14,194 nt of DNA from BS150m-G50 sp964501185 [NCBI: uncultured Bacteroidia bacterium] (GCA_964501185.1 CAZCRT010000024.1:32656-46849); one strand, 5' to 3'. Counted from the stretch's first letter, positions 6,772 to 14,194 are shown. The notes: generated by a model not told the origin, from the sequence alone. Made by a program: numbers and translations.

Positions 6772-8484
6772 CTACTTGATCAACAGCAGTTTCTGTTGAT
6801 CTACATGTTTCCCATCCACACGCAGCAGCGCGAAGTAGACACCCGTCGCCAGGCCATCCGCATCGAAACTGTAAGCCTGCTGTCCGGCCGGAAGGAAACC
6901 GCTGAATGGAACCGCTACCTCTCTACCAAGCATATCGTGTATCACCAGGGTGGCTTTTGCATTCAGAGGCAGGTAGAACTCCAGCCTGGTAGTCCCGTTG
7001 AACGGATTCGGATAGGCCTTTGACAGACGGGGAGTGTCCGGTAACAAAACAGAATTTCTGCCGACAACTTCCTCTCCGTCATAGCCCAGCAGGGTTATAT
7101 CATCGATAAACCAGCCGGTGTCACCACCACCGTTATCGGAACCGAAGCGGAAACGGAACCTGACTGTCTGTTCTCCTATCAGGTTCAGATCAAAGATATC
7201 CTCGCGCCAGTCGAACTCACCGGAGAAACAGGGGGTTCCACCCGGGAAGGGATGAGAGGCGGGATTTCCACCACCTGATTCCCAGCGGAAAGTCTTGTTA
7301 TAACCATCAAACGGCATTAACTGGTCCCAGGTGTCACCATCGTCAAGTGAGATTTCAACTATACCACCATCATAGGCGGAATCGGGGAAGACGCCGGAAA
7401 CCTCGGCGTTCATCCGGTGTTGAATCTGCAGCTGACTGTGCGGAAGCAATTCAAGTGCCGGCGAGATCAGGTATGAATCCAGATGTGCGTCATAATCGCT
7501 CCAACTGTTCGCACCGCAATGCCAGCTGTTTTCCGGGCTGCTGTTATCCAGTTGGGAAATGTGCCACTGCCCATCCCAACCATCAGCGCTGTCAATCGTC
7601 CATTCCGGTTCTTCCGCTGCAACCTGACAGGCATAGTAAACATGCCTTTCACCACCACTGAACAGTACCGGCAGCTCCCAGACATCCTCACCGATTGTCA
7701 ATTCCAGTGTCAGATCAATGTCGAAAACCGGTGGTGCTTCAGCGTCCACCAGCAATTCGTAGGGAACTGAACCGGGGTAGATGTCACCCGGTGTAAACTC
7801 GGGATAGGTCGCTGCAGGCTGCTCAACGGTGATCCAGTCAATCTCGCTTGTCAACAGCGTGCTTGCACCACTGATGTACTCAATACATAAATCATGCAGC
7901 ATGATGTCGATGGTGACACTTTCACCAGGTTCGACGATACCGTCTCCGTCACTTTCACTGAGCAGGTCAACCTCCGCGACCACCAGTGGCGACGGGTTGA
8001 GGTGCTGTTCTATCACAGCCTGCATCTGGGGCACAATCGATTCCGCCCAACCGACCCAGTTCCCCAGAACCACACCACAGGCATCCAGGATGGTTGTGTG
8101 GGGGATTCCACCGGTTGTATAGTCATCACCGAGATTACCACAACCGGCCAGAATCGGAAAATCATGTTCATACTGATCCCACCATTCGTTCAGTTCTTCA
8201 GGCGGGTCGTTATCGGTGTCAATATGAACCAGGGAGAAGAGGTCATGTGAATACACATCCCAGAATGCGGTCTGCAGATGAGGAAACTCCTCATTACAGT
8301 ATGATCACCAGGTTGCCCCGAAATTGAGCAATACAACCTTACCGTGCTGATCGTAGAGATTCCAGCTGTTGCCATAGGTGTCGTCACAGGTAAAGTCGGG
8401 TGGTGTTTCACCCACACCATATACAGCCAGTGCTGTGGCTGACGATAGTGTCATCAGCAATACAATGATAAGTAGTTTCCTCAC
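6772..8484 (-). CDS. Secreted thioredoxin-like selenoprotein (UxxC redoxin) with sorting domain
   Basis: I read 8484-6772 as one gene with an in-frame UGA decoded as selenocysteine at residue 60 (570 residues). The GTG start is set by AAAGGGAGGA five bases upstream. Residues 1-20 are a signal peptide (MRKLLIIVLLMTLSSATALA, AxA site). Residues about 26-162 are a TlpA/ResA-type thioredoxin fold: PPDFTCDD, KVVLLNFGATW, then U60-S-Y-C63, NEEFPHLQ, and the cis-Pro loop GIPHTTILD (P128). In the family the UGA position is the attacking Cys of WCxxC. A linker beta domain follows, then a MAM/immune-inhibitor-A-like beta sandwich at about 294-470 (SLDDGDTWDQLM, GWFIDDITLLG), and a T9SS-type sorting domain at 486-570 (AYPNPFNGTTRLEF, LGREVAV, ATGVYFALLR). 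The protein probably catalyses thiol-disulfide or peroxide chemistry outside the cytoplasm; the substrate is unknown. The alternative is a Cys TGC/TGT to TGA nonsense mutation or base-call error. Confidence 0.8.
8272..8299 (-). promoter_or_regulatory. Candidate bacterial SECIS element
   Basis: On the minus-strand mRNA, five nt after the UGA, CUGUA-AUGAGG pairs with CCUCAU-c-UGCAG, giving 11 pairs (one U-G wobble) with a single bulged C at 8277. The apical loop is AGUUU (8288-8284). Bacterial SECIS elements recruit SelB with its Sec-tRNA. They lie inside the reading frame just after the UGA, with the loop about 16-37 nt downstream and a G among the first two loop bases. Here the loop begins after 16 nt and its second base is G. 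The stem encodes residues 63-71 (CNEEFPHLQ), so it coexists with the protein sequence. Confidence 0.75.
8305..8307 (-). other. In-frame UGA, probable selenocysteine codon (residue 60)
   Basis: The codon sits between Trp59 (TGG) and Ser61 of the thioredoxin motif, where homologues have the first Cys of WCxxC. The reading frame is uninterrupted on both sides, with the second Cys (TGT, residue 63) and the E/P of the NEEFP block intact. No frame change is needed, which argues against an indel. Confidence 0.75.
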
Positions 8485-8488
8485 GCGG

Positions 8489-8498
8489 TCCTCCCTTT
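8489..8498 (-). promoter_or_regulatory. Ribosome binding site deciding a GTG start
   Basis: AAAGGGAGGA on the minus strand is a near-perfect anti-16S match, and ends four bases before GTG 8484. An upstream in-frame TTG (8502) would place this site inside the coding sequence and spoil the signal peptide, so GTG is the start. Confidence 0.8.
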
Positions 8499-8502
8499 GC
8501 AA

Positions 8503-9030
8503 TTATCCAACAACTCGATTCCTGAATACCGTTCCTGCTACTATTTCTTTTTGTTACCGCAGGTTCTAAACCCGGGAACAAGTAAAAACCGATTCATCAG
8601 TAGTTCTTCTTGAAAATCGATTTCTTACTGAATTGATCATAATAAACTACTTCTGTCTGAAACATGGAACAGAAAGTGCCTCAATACTCCGGTCAGGCTC
8701 TTACATGTGATCACCATCACAACAGAAGTGAGGTAAACTGCTTAGTTTTCCGGACAGGCAGAACCGAAACAGTGCTTCTGCCCTGCATCCGGTTCTGTAA
8801 CATATTAGTCGATATTTGAACACTCTTGTACAAAACAGTTCCCAACGGTTGTGAAACAGCTGAATTCTTCATTGATATTATGGAAGTTAGTGGAGCAAAA
8901 CATGATTATCGACTGGCAGGAATATTGCCTTTGATTAGCCAGGATAATGTATCAGGTTATCAGGTGTAACAGATGCCCAACCGTTACTTCTGGCCTTTAG
9001 TTATGTATATGAAAACAGAGACAGCTATCT
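8503..9030. other. Divergent intergenic region, no gene seen
   Basis: The 559 bp between the selenoprotein start (8484) and the C10 protease start (9044) hold no convincing ORF or tRNA, and are more AT-rich than the genes. It must contain the two outward promoters. For the minus direction, TATTAT/TATGAT at 8644-8636 is a possible -10 box without a good -35. For the plus direction I could not choose a promoter. The notable element is the CRP-type palindrome at 8706-8721. No riboswitch class was recognised. Confidence 0.6.
8706..8721. promoter_or_regulatory. CRP/FNR-family operator-like palindrome
   Basis: TGTGA-N6-TCACA (TGTGATCACCATCACA) matches all ten conserved bases of the Escherichia coli CRP core site. 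It lies in the divergent gap, 222 bp from the selenoprotein start and 323 bp from the protease start. Its centre is about 84 bp upstream of a start point expected from the candidate minus-strand -10 box. That is near the -82.5 position used at class I CRP promoters in Escherichia coli. Which regulator binds in this organism is unknown. Confidence 0.45.
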
Positions 9031-9036
9031 GGAGGA
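9031..9036 (+). promoter_or_regulatory. Ribosome binding site of the C10 protease
   Basis: GGAGGA lies seven bases before ATG 9044 and confirms this start, which also gives a normal signal peptide. Confidence 0.75.
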
Positions 9037-9043
9037 ATAGAAT

Positions 9044-11248
9044 ATGAAGACAACCCGTGTCATTTTGCCACTGCTCATGCTGGCCCTTATCGCGCAGGCA
9101 GCGCCGGTTAACCAATCAACCGCAACTACTGTGGCTCTCAACTGGTTTACACATCAGGCGCCGGCAGCAATGAATCCGGCGGAAATCGGTATCAGTGGTA
9201 TCAGGACTTTCAAAAGTGATGAAGCTGTCGATTGCTATATCTTCACCTTTGAACCGACAGGTTTTGTAATCGTTTCCGGTGATGATGCAACTATCCCGGT
9301 TATCGGTTATTCCTGTGAGTCACCGGTAACTGAAGAGATCGACAATCCCGCCGTACAGGATTTCTTTGACAGTGTTCAGGAGCAGTTGCAGTGGGTTCGC
9401 AGTGAGGAAATCGACAACAGGGCGACGCTTCCATTCTGGCGGGAAATTCTGGATAACGAACTCCCACCACTCGATCGGGATCGCGATGTCTCACCACTGC
9501 TGGCAACAACCTGGGATCAGGGTTGTGGATACAACGCGGACTGCCCGATTGACAACAGCGGCCCCTGTAATCATGTCTGGGCCGGCTGTGTCGCAACTGC
9601 CATGGGCCAGGTAATGAAGTACTGGGCTCACCCGGCGCAGGGAGAAGGCACTCATGGCTATACGCATCCGGACTATGGTTATCAGTATGCTGATTTCGGC
9701 GCCACCACTTACAACTGGGCCAGCATGCCCAACACTTACGGTGAAGCCGATATCGCCGAGCTGCTTTATCACCTCGGTGTCTCAGTTGATATGGACTACG
9801 CTCCCGACGGTTCCGGAGCCTATACCAGCGACGTTGTATATGCCCTCGAGAACTACTTCAATTACAACAGCGCTGCCAGCTATGTCCAGAAATCCTATTA
9901 CAGTAACAGCACCTGGGAAAATATGATGCGTGGCCAGCTTGACGATGGCCGACCGATGGTATACCGAGGCCAGGGTACCGGTGGCCATGCATTCGTTCTG
10001 GATGGATATCAGGGAACCAGCTACTTTCATTTCAACTGGGGATGGTCCGGGTCCTATAACGGATATTTCTACCTCAACGACCTGACGCCCGCCTCCTACA
10101 GTTTCACCAGCTACCAGGCAGCAATTATCAATGTATTCCCCAACGCAACCAATACCGCCCCGGTTGTCAGTGACATTCCTAACCAGCTTTATATCCCTGA
10201 AGGGACACCATTTGCAACTATCACCCTGGATGACTATGTCGAGGATGCTGAATCACCAGATTCCCAGATCAGCTGGACCTATACAGGGAATGTGGATCTG
10301 TCAGTCAGTATTGTCAACCGGGTTGCAACAATCACAGCACCTGATGATGACTGGTATGGCTTTGAAACAATTACCTTCCGCGCTACTGATCCGGGTGGAC
10401 TCTGGGACGAGGACCCGGCGGTTTTCTGGATGGAAGCGGTCAACGATCCACCAGTAGTGGGAAACATCCCCAACCAGTATCTGACTGAGGGGGACACTTT
10501 CGCTGCAATCAATCTTAACGATTTTGTCACCGATGATGAAACACCGGATGAGTATATCCTCTGGAGCTGTTATGGTGAGACGGACTTAGAGGTCACTATT
10601 ATAGATGGTTTAGCCACGATAAGCACCCCTGATCCTGACTGGGCCGGTCTTGAAACAATCACTTTTGAGGCCATGGACTACGGGGGGTTGACCGATGAAG
10701 ATCCCGCTACTTTCTGGTTGCAGGAAGTCAACGATGCACCTGTGGTAGCAGATATCCCTGACGAAGAAATTCCGGGTGGTAACGACTTCACCCAGATCGA
10801 TCTGGATGACTATGTTTCTGATGTGGATCATCCCGACTCGCAGATATACTGGGTGACCGCCGGTGAAACCGATCTTACAATCGATATCGATCCTGTTTCA
10901 CACCTGGCAACCATCAGCTATCCTCCAGGCTGGGACGGAAGTGAGACGGTTACCTTTACCGCCTGGGACGGTGGCGGGCTGAGTGACAGCGACGATGCAA
11001 CCTTCACTGTCGTGGAGACAGTCATACCGGACCCTGTTGACGACCTTGTCATAACTGTCGAAGGTAACGATGTGGCGCTGGAGTGGAGTGCTGTCACCGG
11101 TGCTGTCGAGTACAACATCTATCGTCTGGATGGACTGTACGATCCGGCAGGCACACTGGTGGGAACAACCGCTGGAACGGACTACACGCTGGTTGATGAA
11201 CTGCTCGCACATGCTGAAGGATTCTATGTGGCCCGTGTGGTCTATTAA
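9044..11248 (+). CDS. Secreted C10 (streptopain-like) cysteine protease with Ig-like repeats
   Basis: 734 residues. A signal peptide (MKTTRVILPLLMLALIAQAA) precedes a streptopain-type propeptide (about 22-148, ending in GFVIVSGDD... and the FWREI segment). The papain-fold catalytic domain (about 149-367) has the nucleophile C182 in AGCVATAMGQVMKYW, the catalytic H315 in GTGGHAFVLDGYQ and the Trp motif FNWGWSG (330-336). Three repeats of about 96 residues follow (370-468, 469-564, 565-660), each starting PVV..IP and holding an LDDYV/LNDFV..D acidic turn and ETITF.A.D.GGL; they look like cadherin/Ig folds. A fibronectin-III-like end (661-734) finishes at VARVVY. It should be an extracellular endopeptidase activated by propeptide removal. 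Unlike its secreted neighbours it has no YPNPFN sorting domain. It is the only plus-strand gene and ends at a terminator. Confidence 0.92.
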   Translation: MKTTRVILPLLMLALIAQAAPVNQSTATTVALNWFTHQAPAAMNPAEIGISGIRTFKSDEAVDCYIFTFEPTGFVIVSGDDATIPVIGYSCESPVTEEIDNPAVQDFFDSVQEQLQWVRSEEIDNRATLPFWREILDNELPPLDRDRDVSPLLATTWDQGCGYNADCPIDNSGPCNHVWAGCVATAMGQVMKYWAHPAQGEGTHGYTHPDYGYQYADFGATTYNWASMPNTYGEADIAELLYHLGVSVDMDYAPDGSGAYTSDVVYALENYFNYNSAASYVQKSYYSNSTWENMMRGQLDDGRPMVYRGQGTGGHAFVLDGYQGTSYFHFNWGWSGSYNGYFYLNDLTPASYSFTSYQAAIINVFPNATNTAPVVSDIPNQLYIPEGTPFATITLDDYVEDAESPDSQISWTYTGNVDLSVSIVNRVATITAPDDDWYGFETITFRATDPGGLWDEDPAVFWMEAVNDPPVVGNIPNQYLTEGDTFAAINLNDFVTDDETPDEYILWSCYGETDLEVTIIDGLATISTPDPDWAGLETITFEAMDYGGLTDEDPATFWLQEVNDAPVVADIPDEEIPGGNDFTQIDLDDYVSDVDHPDSQIYWVTAGETDLTIDIDPVSHLATISYPPGWDGSETVTFTAWDGGGLSDSDDATFTVVETVIPDPVDDLVITVEGNDVALEWSAVTGAVEYNIYRLDGLYDPAGTLVGTTAGTDYTLVDELLAHAEGFYVARVVY
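10151..11023 (+). repeat. Three tandem Ig/cadherin-like coding repeats
   Basis: Within the protease, units at about 10151-10447, 10448-10735 and 10736-11023 share the pattern PVV.{2}IP, LDDYV or LNDFV, a D.E.PD or D.DHPD turn, ATI(S/T), the ETITF or ETVTF block and D.GGL..D.A.F. The DNA has diverged, so the duplication is old. Confidence 0.75.
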
Positions 11249-11277
11249 CCGGATGTTCCGAAAGTAAGGCATATCAA

Positions 11278-11303
11278 AAAAGGGGCGTAGCAATACGCCC
11301 CTT
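11278..11303. terminator. Bidirectional rho-independent terminator
   Basis: GGGGCGTA (11282-11289), loop GCAA, TACGCCCC (11294-11301), extended by AA/TT to 10 bp. On the minus strand the stem is followed by TTTTTT, making a strong terminator for the 765-residue propeller gene (stop at 11360). On the plus strand, 30 bp after the protease stop, an A-run precedes and TTCATCTTC follows, so it can also end that transcript. It sits between two convergent genes as expected. Confidence 0.85.
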
Positions 11304-11359
11304 CATCTTCTGTATCTTTCCTGAAACAGGATAAAATCTGAATTCTCCGCTGAAAGCAG

Positions 11360-13657
11360 CTACTGAATCAATATCATCTTCCTGGACACGCTGTTATTCT
11401 CTACTGTCAATCGGTACAGGTAAATACCACTGGCCAGCCTACTGCCGTCAAAGCTGACCTGGTGCCGACCGGCACTCTGCACGCCATTCGCCAGCACTGC
11501 TACCTGTTCTCCAAGCAGATTGTAAACCACCAGCTGAATCTCCTGCGGTGCTGACAGAGTGTACTCAATCATCGTGGTCGGGTTGAACGGATTGGGATAA
11601 TTCTGAGAAAGCTCTATTGTAACCGGAACACCCGCTGACGGTTGGGCAACACCCTCAAACCAGGTGAAGCTCTGTGCGTTTTCCATATCCAGCGGAACAC
11701 GGTTGGCCAGTTTAAAATCGACTGTACCACCGTCAGTATTGAAACGGATGATTGCATCCTGCTCACCGTCACCGATCTCAGCATTCCAGGTGTACTTGTA
11801 AATGGCTGTCCGGTAGGAGGGCACACTTTCACCCAGGCTGCCGTTAATCTGTTCGATAGAGATATCAGGCAGTATTTCATCAAACAGCACCTCTATCGAG
11901 AGCAGGTTGAGTGTTTCCGCACCTTCGTTCAGCAGGTGCATGAAATCGACGATTTCATAACTGCCATCATCCAGCGCACCCCAGTTCCATTCGGTATCAG
12001 TCAGACAGGTGGCGTGCGGATCTGCATTCCAGGCATCACCACAGGGAACATCCTCAACCGGTACCTGCAGATACCAGACCGGATTTTCCGTCCAGATGGC
12101 CTCATCGGTAGTAATGGGACCTGCTTCCAGGTCCTCGACAAACTCTATATGCAGCAAACCATCAGTAACAGATTCTGCCAGTGATCCCCAGGCTTCAGAA
12201 GCACAATCACCCGGTGCGCAATCAGGTGTTGAGGAATCGGTTATATTGACCGCCGGGCCCCAGCTGGCGCCATTGTCACATGAGGAGCGCACCCAGAGAT
12301 CGGCATTGGCATAACCACCTGCGGAGGTGTCCGGTCTGCTGATAAAGGTGCGCCACATGCAGTAAAGAGTGTTGTCCAGCGGATCGATTGCCAGGGAGGG
12401 GCTGTCGTTAAATGAACCCCAGCCTCCCGGATAAATGTCAAAGTAACTGGCCATCAGTGGATCATCTTCATTGTTTGTGCCAACATATCCGGCGACATGG
12501 CTGTATTCCACAGATTCATCCACAGTGTTAATCAACGCGTGCCAGACCTGCCCGCTCCAGGCCCAGCGCTCAAAATAGTCCTCTTCGGCAATCACACCGT
12601 CAAGCAGTGTGGAGTCAGGCCAGTAAGGACGCGTATTGTAGGTCACATGCAGATTTCCATCACTGTCGAAGACACCATCGATATCACAATAGGCGTAGAC
12701 ATGCCCCGGCAGCGGATGTTCTGTAGTTGTTTCATCGAGCAACTGGGTAATATTGATTGAGTTTACCTGGTCCCATTCGGTAAAATCACCGTCAGCAGAG
12801 ATGTAAGCCCAGATATCGTTGATCGTTGAGGCGAAGACCAGGCCTGTATCGTCGGGATGAACCGGAATATGGTCATGGGCCAGCAATGCAACCTGACTAT
12901 CAAACTCTGAGGTCACCGGCACGGCAGAAAAACCGCTGCTGCTGGCAGGAATTACCATCCACTCCACTGTTTCCCAACTGTACAGATCGCTGGTTGCGTC
13001 ATAACGGGGAGCACTGTCAAACATCGGATTAGAGATCAGATGTACCTTGTTGTTGCTGTCGACTGCATTTAGAGGACAGATCGGCGGATCATCACCTGCA
13101 GGATGATCAAATGGTACAAAAGACAACCAGCAGGAGCCCCAGTCATTCGATAGTGTAGAGGTCAGGCCACCCATTCCGGATCCCTGATGAAAAGCCAGTA
13201 CGGCAGCATTGGCGTACTCTGAGTTTTCATCCAGCACATCCAGAGTGCAATAACCGGAACGGTCAGTGTTGTCGGCAGGAACCGGGCCGCTGATATCTCC
13301 ATCCTGCCAGCAGGCGTAGACAGCATGACGGGTGCCGGCTCCGTTGTCATAACCTTTCATCCAGGCAAAATGCACCACACCATTATCGCTGACTGCAATC
13401 TGCTTGCCGTTGGAGCCGGTGTGTTGAAGATCCCACCAGGTGATACCAAGTTGCCAGTTGTCATAGTCGTAATCCCAACGGGAATTGCTGAGGGAAAAAT
13501 TGCCGGGAGCGGCTACATCAATCCCGGGAGTGGTCAAGGCTCCAGTGTGCAATGCGCGAGGTTCGGCAGTCAGATTATTTGCCAGCAGACCGGCAGCTGA
13601 TAGAAGCGAGAAGCTGATGGCCAGTAATGTTAACAGTGAAAATTGCGGCTTAGACAT
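11360..13657 (-). CDS. Secreted Asp-box (BNR-type) beta-propeller protein with T9SS-type sorting domain
   Basis: 765 residues from ATG 13657 (AGGGAG about seven bases upstream). A signal peptide occupies about 1-27 (LLTLLAISFSLLSAAGLLA). The large middle looks like a beta-propeller: two clear Asp-boxes (S-x-D-x-G-x-x-W) at 170-177 (SNDWGSCW) and 459-466 (SCDNGASW), with several further strands ending in HFAW, HVTY and YCMW. Such folds occur in sialidases and carbohydrate-binding proteins; I see no catalytic signature, so no enzyme is claimed. A second beta module at about 560-670 (YKYTWNAEIGDGEQ, GGTVDFKLANRVPLD) recurs in the upstream gene. Residues 681-765 are the sorting domain (SQNYPNPFNPTTMIEYTL, LLGEQVAVL, ASGIYLYRL, RKMILIQ). 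It follows its paralogue after 81 bp and ends at the shared terminator. Confidence 0.85.
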   Translation of the reverse strand: MSKPQFSLLTLLAISFSLLSAAGLLANNLTAEPRALHTGALTTPGIDVAAPGNFSLSNSRWDYDYDNWQLGITWWDLQHTGSNGKQIAVSDNGVVHFAWMKGYDNGAGTRHAVYACWQDGDISGPVPADNTDRSGYCTLDVLDENSEYANAAVLAFHQGSGMGGLTSTLSNDWGSCWLSFVPFDHPAGDDPPICPLNAVDSNNKVHLISNPMFDSAPRYDATSDLYSWETVEWMVIPASSSGFSAVPVTSEFDSQVALLAHDHIPVHPDDTGLVFASTINDIWAYISADGDFTEWDQVNSINITQLLDETTTEHPLPGHVYAYCDIDGVFDSDGNLHVTYNTRPYWPDSTLLDGVIAEEDYFERWAWSGQVWHALINTVDESVEYSHVAGYVGTNNEDDPLMASYFDIYPGGWGSFNDSPSLAIDPLDNTLYCMWRTFISRPDTSAGGYANADLWVRSSCDNGASWGPAVNITDSSTPDCAPGDCASEAWGSLAESVTDGLLHIEFVEDLEAGPITTDEAIWTENPVWYLQVPVEDVPCGDAWNADPHATCLTDTEWNWGALDDGSYEIVDFMHLLNEGAETLNLLSIEVLFDEILPDISIEQINGSLGESVPSYRTAIYKYTWNAEIGDGEQDAIIRFNTDGGTVDFKLANRVPLDMENAQSFTWFEGVAQPSAGVPVTIELSQNYPNPFNPTTMIEYTLSAPQEIQLVVYNLLGEQVAVLANGVQSAGRHQVSFDGSRLASGIYLYRLTVENNSVSRKMILIQ

Positions 13658-13681
13658 GATACACTCCCTGTTACGAATTCT

Positions 13682-13722
13682 GCTGCTCCTGTCGAGCAGC
13701 CCGGTAGTCTCAGAAATGAGAC
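13682..13722. other. Two back-to-back hairpins between paralogous genes
   Basis: GCTGCTC (13682-13688) pairs with GAGCAGC (13694-13700) over a 5-nt loop, and GTCTCA (13707-13712) pairs with TGAGAC (13717-13722) over GAAA. Both lie in the 81-bp gap. No U-tract follows either on the minus strand, so they are poor terminators; roles in mRNA processing or in partial termination between the two genes are possible. Confidence 0.35.
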
Positions 13723-13738
13723 CACACCTTTGTCACTG

Positions 13739-14194
13739 TTAACGTAGCAACATCATCTTACAGGAAACACTGTTTTCCTCAACTGACAATCTGCTGAAAT
13801 AAACCCCGCTGGCGAGGTCACCAGCATCAAAAACTACGCTGTGTGTGCCGGCAGGCCGGTATTCATTAACAGGGGCTGCCACAATCTCCCCCAGCGAATT
13901 GAAGATCTCAAGTTGCACTGTTGCCGGTGTCGCCAGAGTGTATTCAATAGTTGTAGCCGGGTTGAACGGATTGGGATAGTTCTGTGCGAGTGTGATGGCC
14001 TGCGGGTTGACGGAGACTTCTGTACCTGGAACGCTTTCCACCCACCAGAGAAAGCTCTGCGCCGTCTCCAGATTGAGCGGATTGCGGTTGGCGAGTTTGA
14101 AATCAACCGTACCACCACTCGTGTGGAAGCGAACCATGGCGTCATACTCATCATCACCGATAACTGCATTCCAGACATACCGATATTCACCGGT
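13739..14194 (-). CDS. C-terminal part of a secreted sorting-domain protein, paralogue of the next gene
   Basis: The frame is open from the right window edge to TAA 13739 (151 residues), so the start lies outside; the internal ATG at 14137 is not a start. The visible part begins TGEYRYVWNAVIGDDEYDAM and continues GGTVDFKLANRNPLNLETAQSFLW, matching the module before the sorting domain of the 765-residue neighbour almost motif by motif. The last 85 or so residues are the T9SS-type sorting domain (AQNYPNPFNPATTIEYTL, LGEIVAAPV, ASGVYFSRL, CKMMLLR). By analogy the missing part is probably also a propeller, but that cannot be seen here. Tandem duplication explains the arrangement. Confidence 0.85.
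   Translation of the reverse strand, partial: TGEYRYVWNAVIGDDEYDAMVRFHTSGGTVDFKLANRNPLNLETAQSFLWWVESVPGTEVSVNPQAITLAQNYPNPFNPATTIEYTLATPATVQLEIFNSLGEIVAAPVNEYRPAGTHSVVFDAGDLASGVYFSRLSVEENSVSCKMMLLR

Noticed and set aside
6772-8484. UGA reassigned to Trp or Gly throughout the genome
   Set aside because: The usp gene ends at a TGA directly after its normal family C-terminus, and the redoxin motif calls for Cys, not Trp or Gly.
6772-8502. Treating the redoxin as two genes or a pseudogene because of the stop
   Set aside because: No frame change is needed, all flanking motif residues are intact, the stop is UGA at the Cys position and a SECIS-like hairpin follows; decay would not be expected to leave this combination.
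8560-8580. GGTTCTAAACC resembling a tRNA T-arm
   Set aside because: No acceptor, D or anticodon arms can be placed around it on either strand.
8633-8646. FNR-box-like TTGAT-N4-ATAAA
   Set aside because: One mismatch to the consensus in an AT-rich region and overlapping a candidate -10 box; too weak to call.
11642-12184. 180-codon plus-strand open frame opposite the propeller gene
   Set aside because: Antisense shadow; no family resemblance and the minus-strand frame is clearly coding.
1-14194. CRISPR array, prophage, transposase, rRNA or tRNA genes
   Set aside because: I found no spaced direct repeats, no phage or transposase proteins and no structural RNA signatures in the window.

Overview
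The window looks like part of a chromosome from a bacterium of the Bacteroidetes/FCB superphylum or a related uncultured lineage. The basis is that four secreted proteins end in a C-terminal sorting-type domain with the YPNPFN...LGR...ASGIY...R.KMLL signature of type IX secretion (T9SS/'Por') cargo, that a C10 (streptopain-like) peptidase is present, and that base composition is near 50% GC. No ribosomal or other phylogenetic marker is present, so the phylum is inference.

Layout. From the left edge to 8484 every gene is on the minus strand. In transcription order they are: a secreted redoxin (8484-6772), ygiQ radical-SAM protein (6737-4899), a small membrane protein that appears frameshifted (4760-4437), a tandem universal stress protein (4390-3551), an LhgO-like FAD oxidoreductase (3406-2282), a secreted class II glutamine-amidotransferase-fold protein with a sorting domain (2266-1028), then a MITE-like inverted repeat (811-1012), and an M55/DppA D-aminopeptidase (796 to the window edge). 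A 559-bp divergent intergenic region (8485-9043) carries a perfect CRP-type palindrome. On the plus strand is one gene, a secreted C10 cysteine protease with three Ig/cadherin-like repeats and an FN3-like end (9044-11248). It converges on a shared bidirectional terminator (11278-11303). To the right, on the minus strand, lie a 765-residue secreted Asp-box (BNR) beta-propeller protein with a sorting domain (13657-11360) and the C-terminal end of an upstream paralogue (13739 to the edge).

Main result. The redoxin gene is interrupted by an in-frame UGA (8307-8305) exactly where the first Cys of the thioredoxin CxxC motif belongs (ATW-U-SYC-NEEFP). Directly after the UGA the RNA can fold an 11-bp hairpin (8299-8272) with a 5-nt loop AGUUU whose second base is G. 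The loop starts 16 nt after the UGA, which agrees with bacterial SECIS rules as I know them. The frame then stays open for 510 more residues. I read it as one 570-residue selenoprotein, exported by a signal peptide and carrying a T9SS-type C-terminal domain. Ordinary gene calling would split it into a 59-residue stub and a start-less remainder. UGA still acts as a normal stop elsewhere in the window (end of the usp gene), so a changed genetic code is unlikely.

The genes do not form one recognisable pathway. The common theme is an extracellular set (peptidase, redoxin, amidotransferase-fold enzyme, propeller proteins) intermixed with housekeeping or stress genes. Only redoxin-ygiQ (34-bp gap) and oxidoreductase-amidotransferase (15-bp gap) are tight enough to suggest co-transcription.
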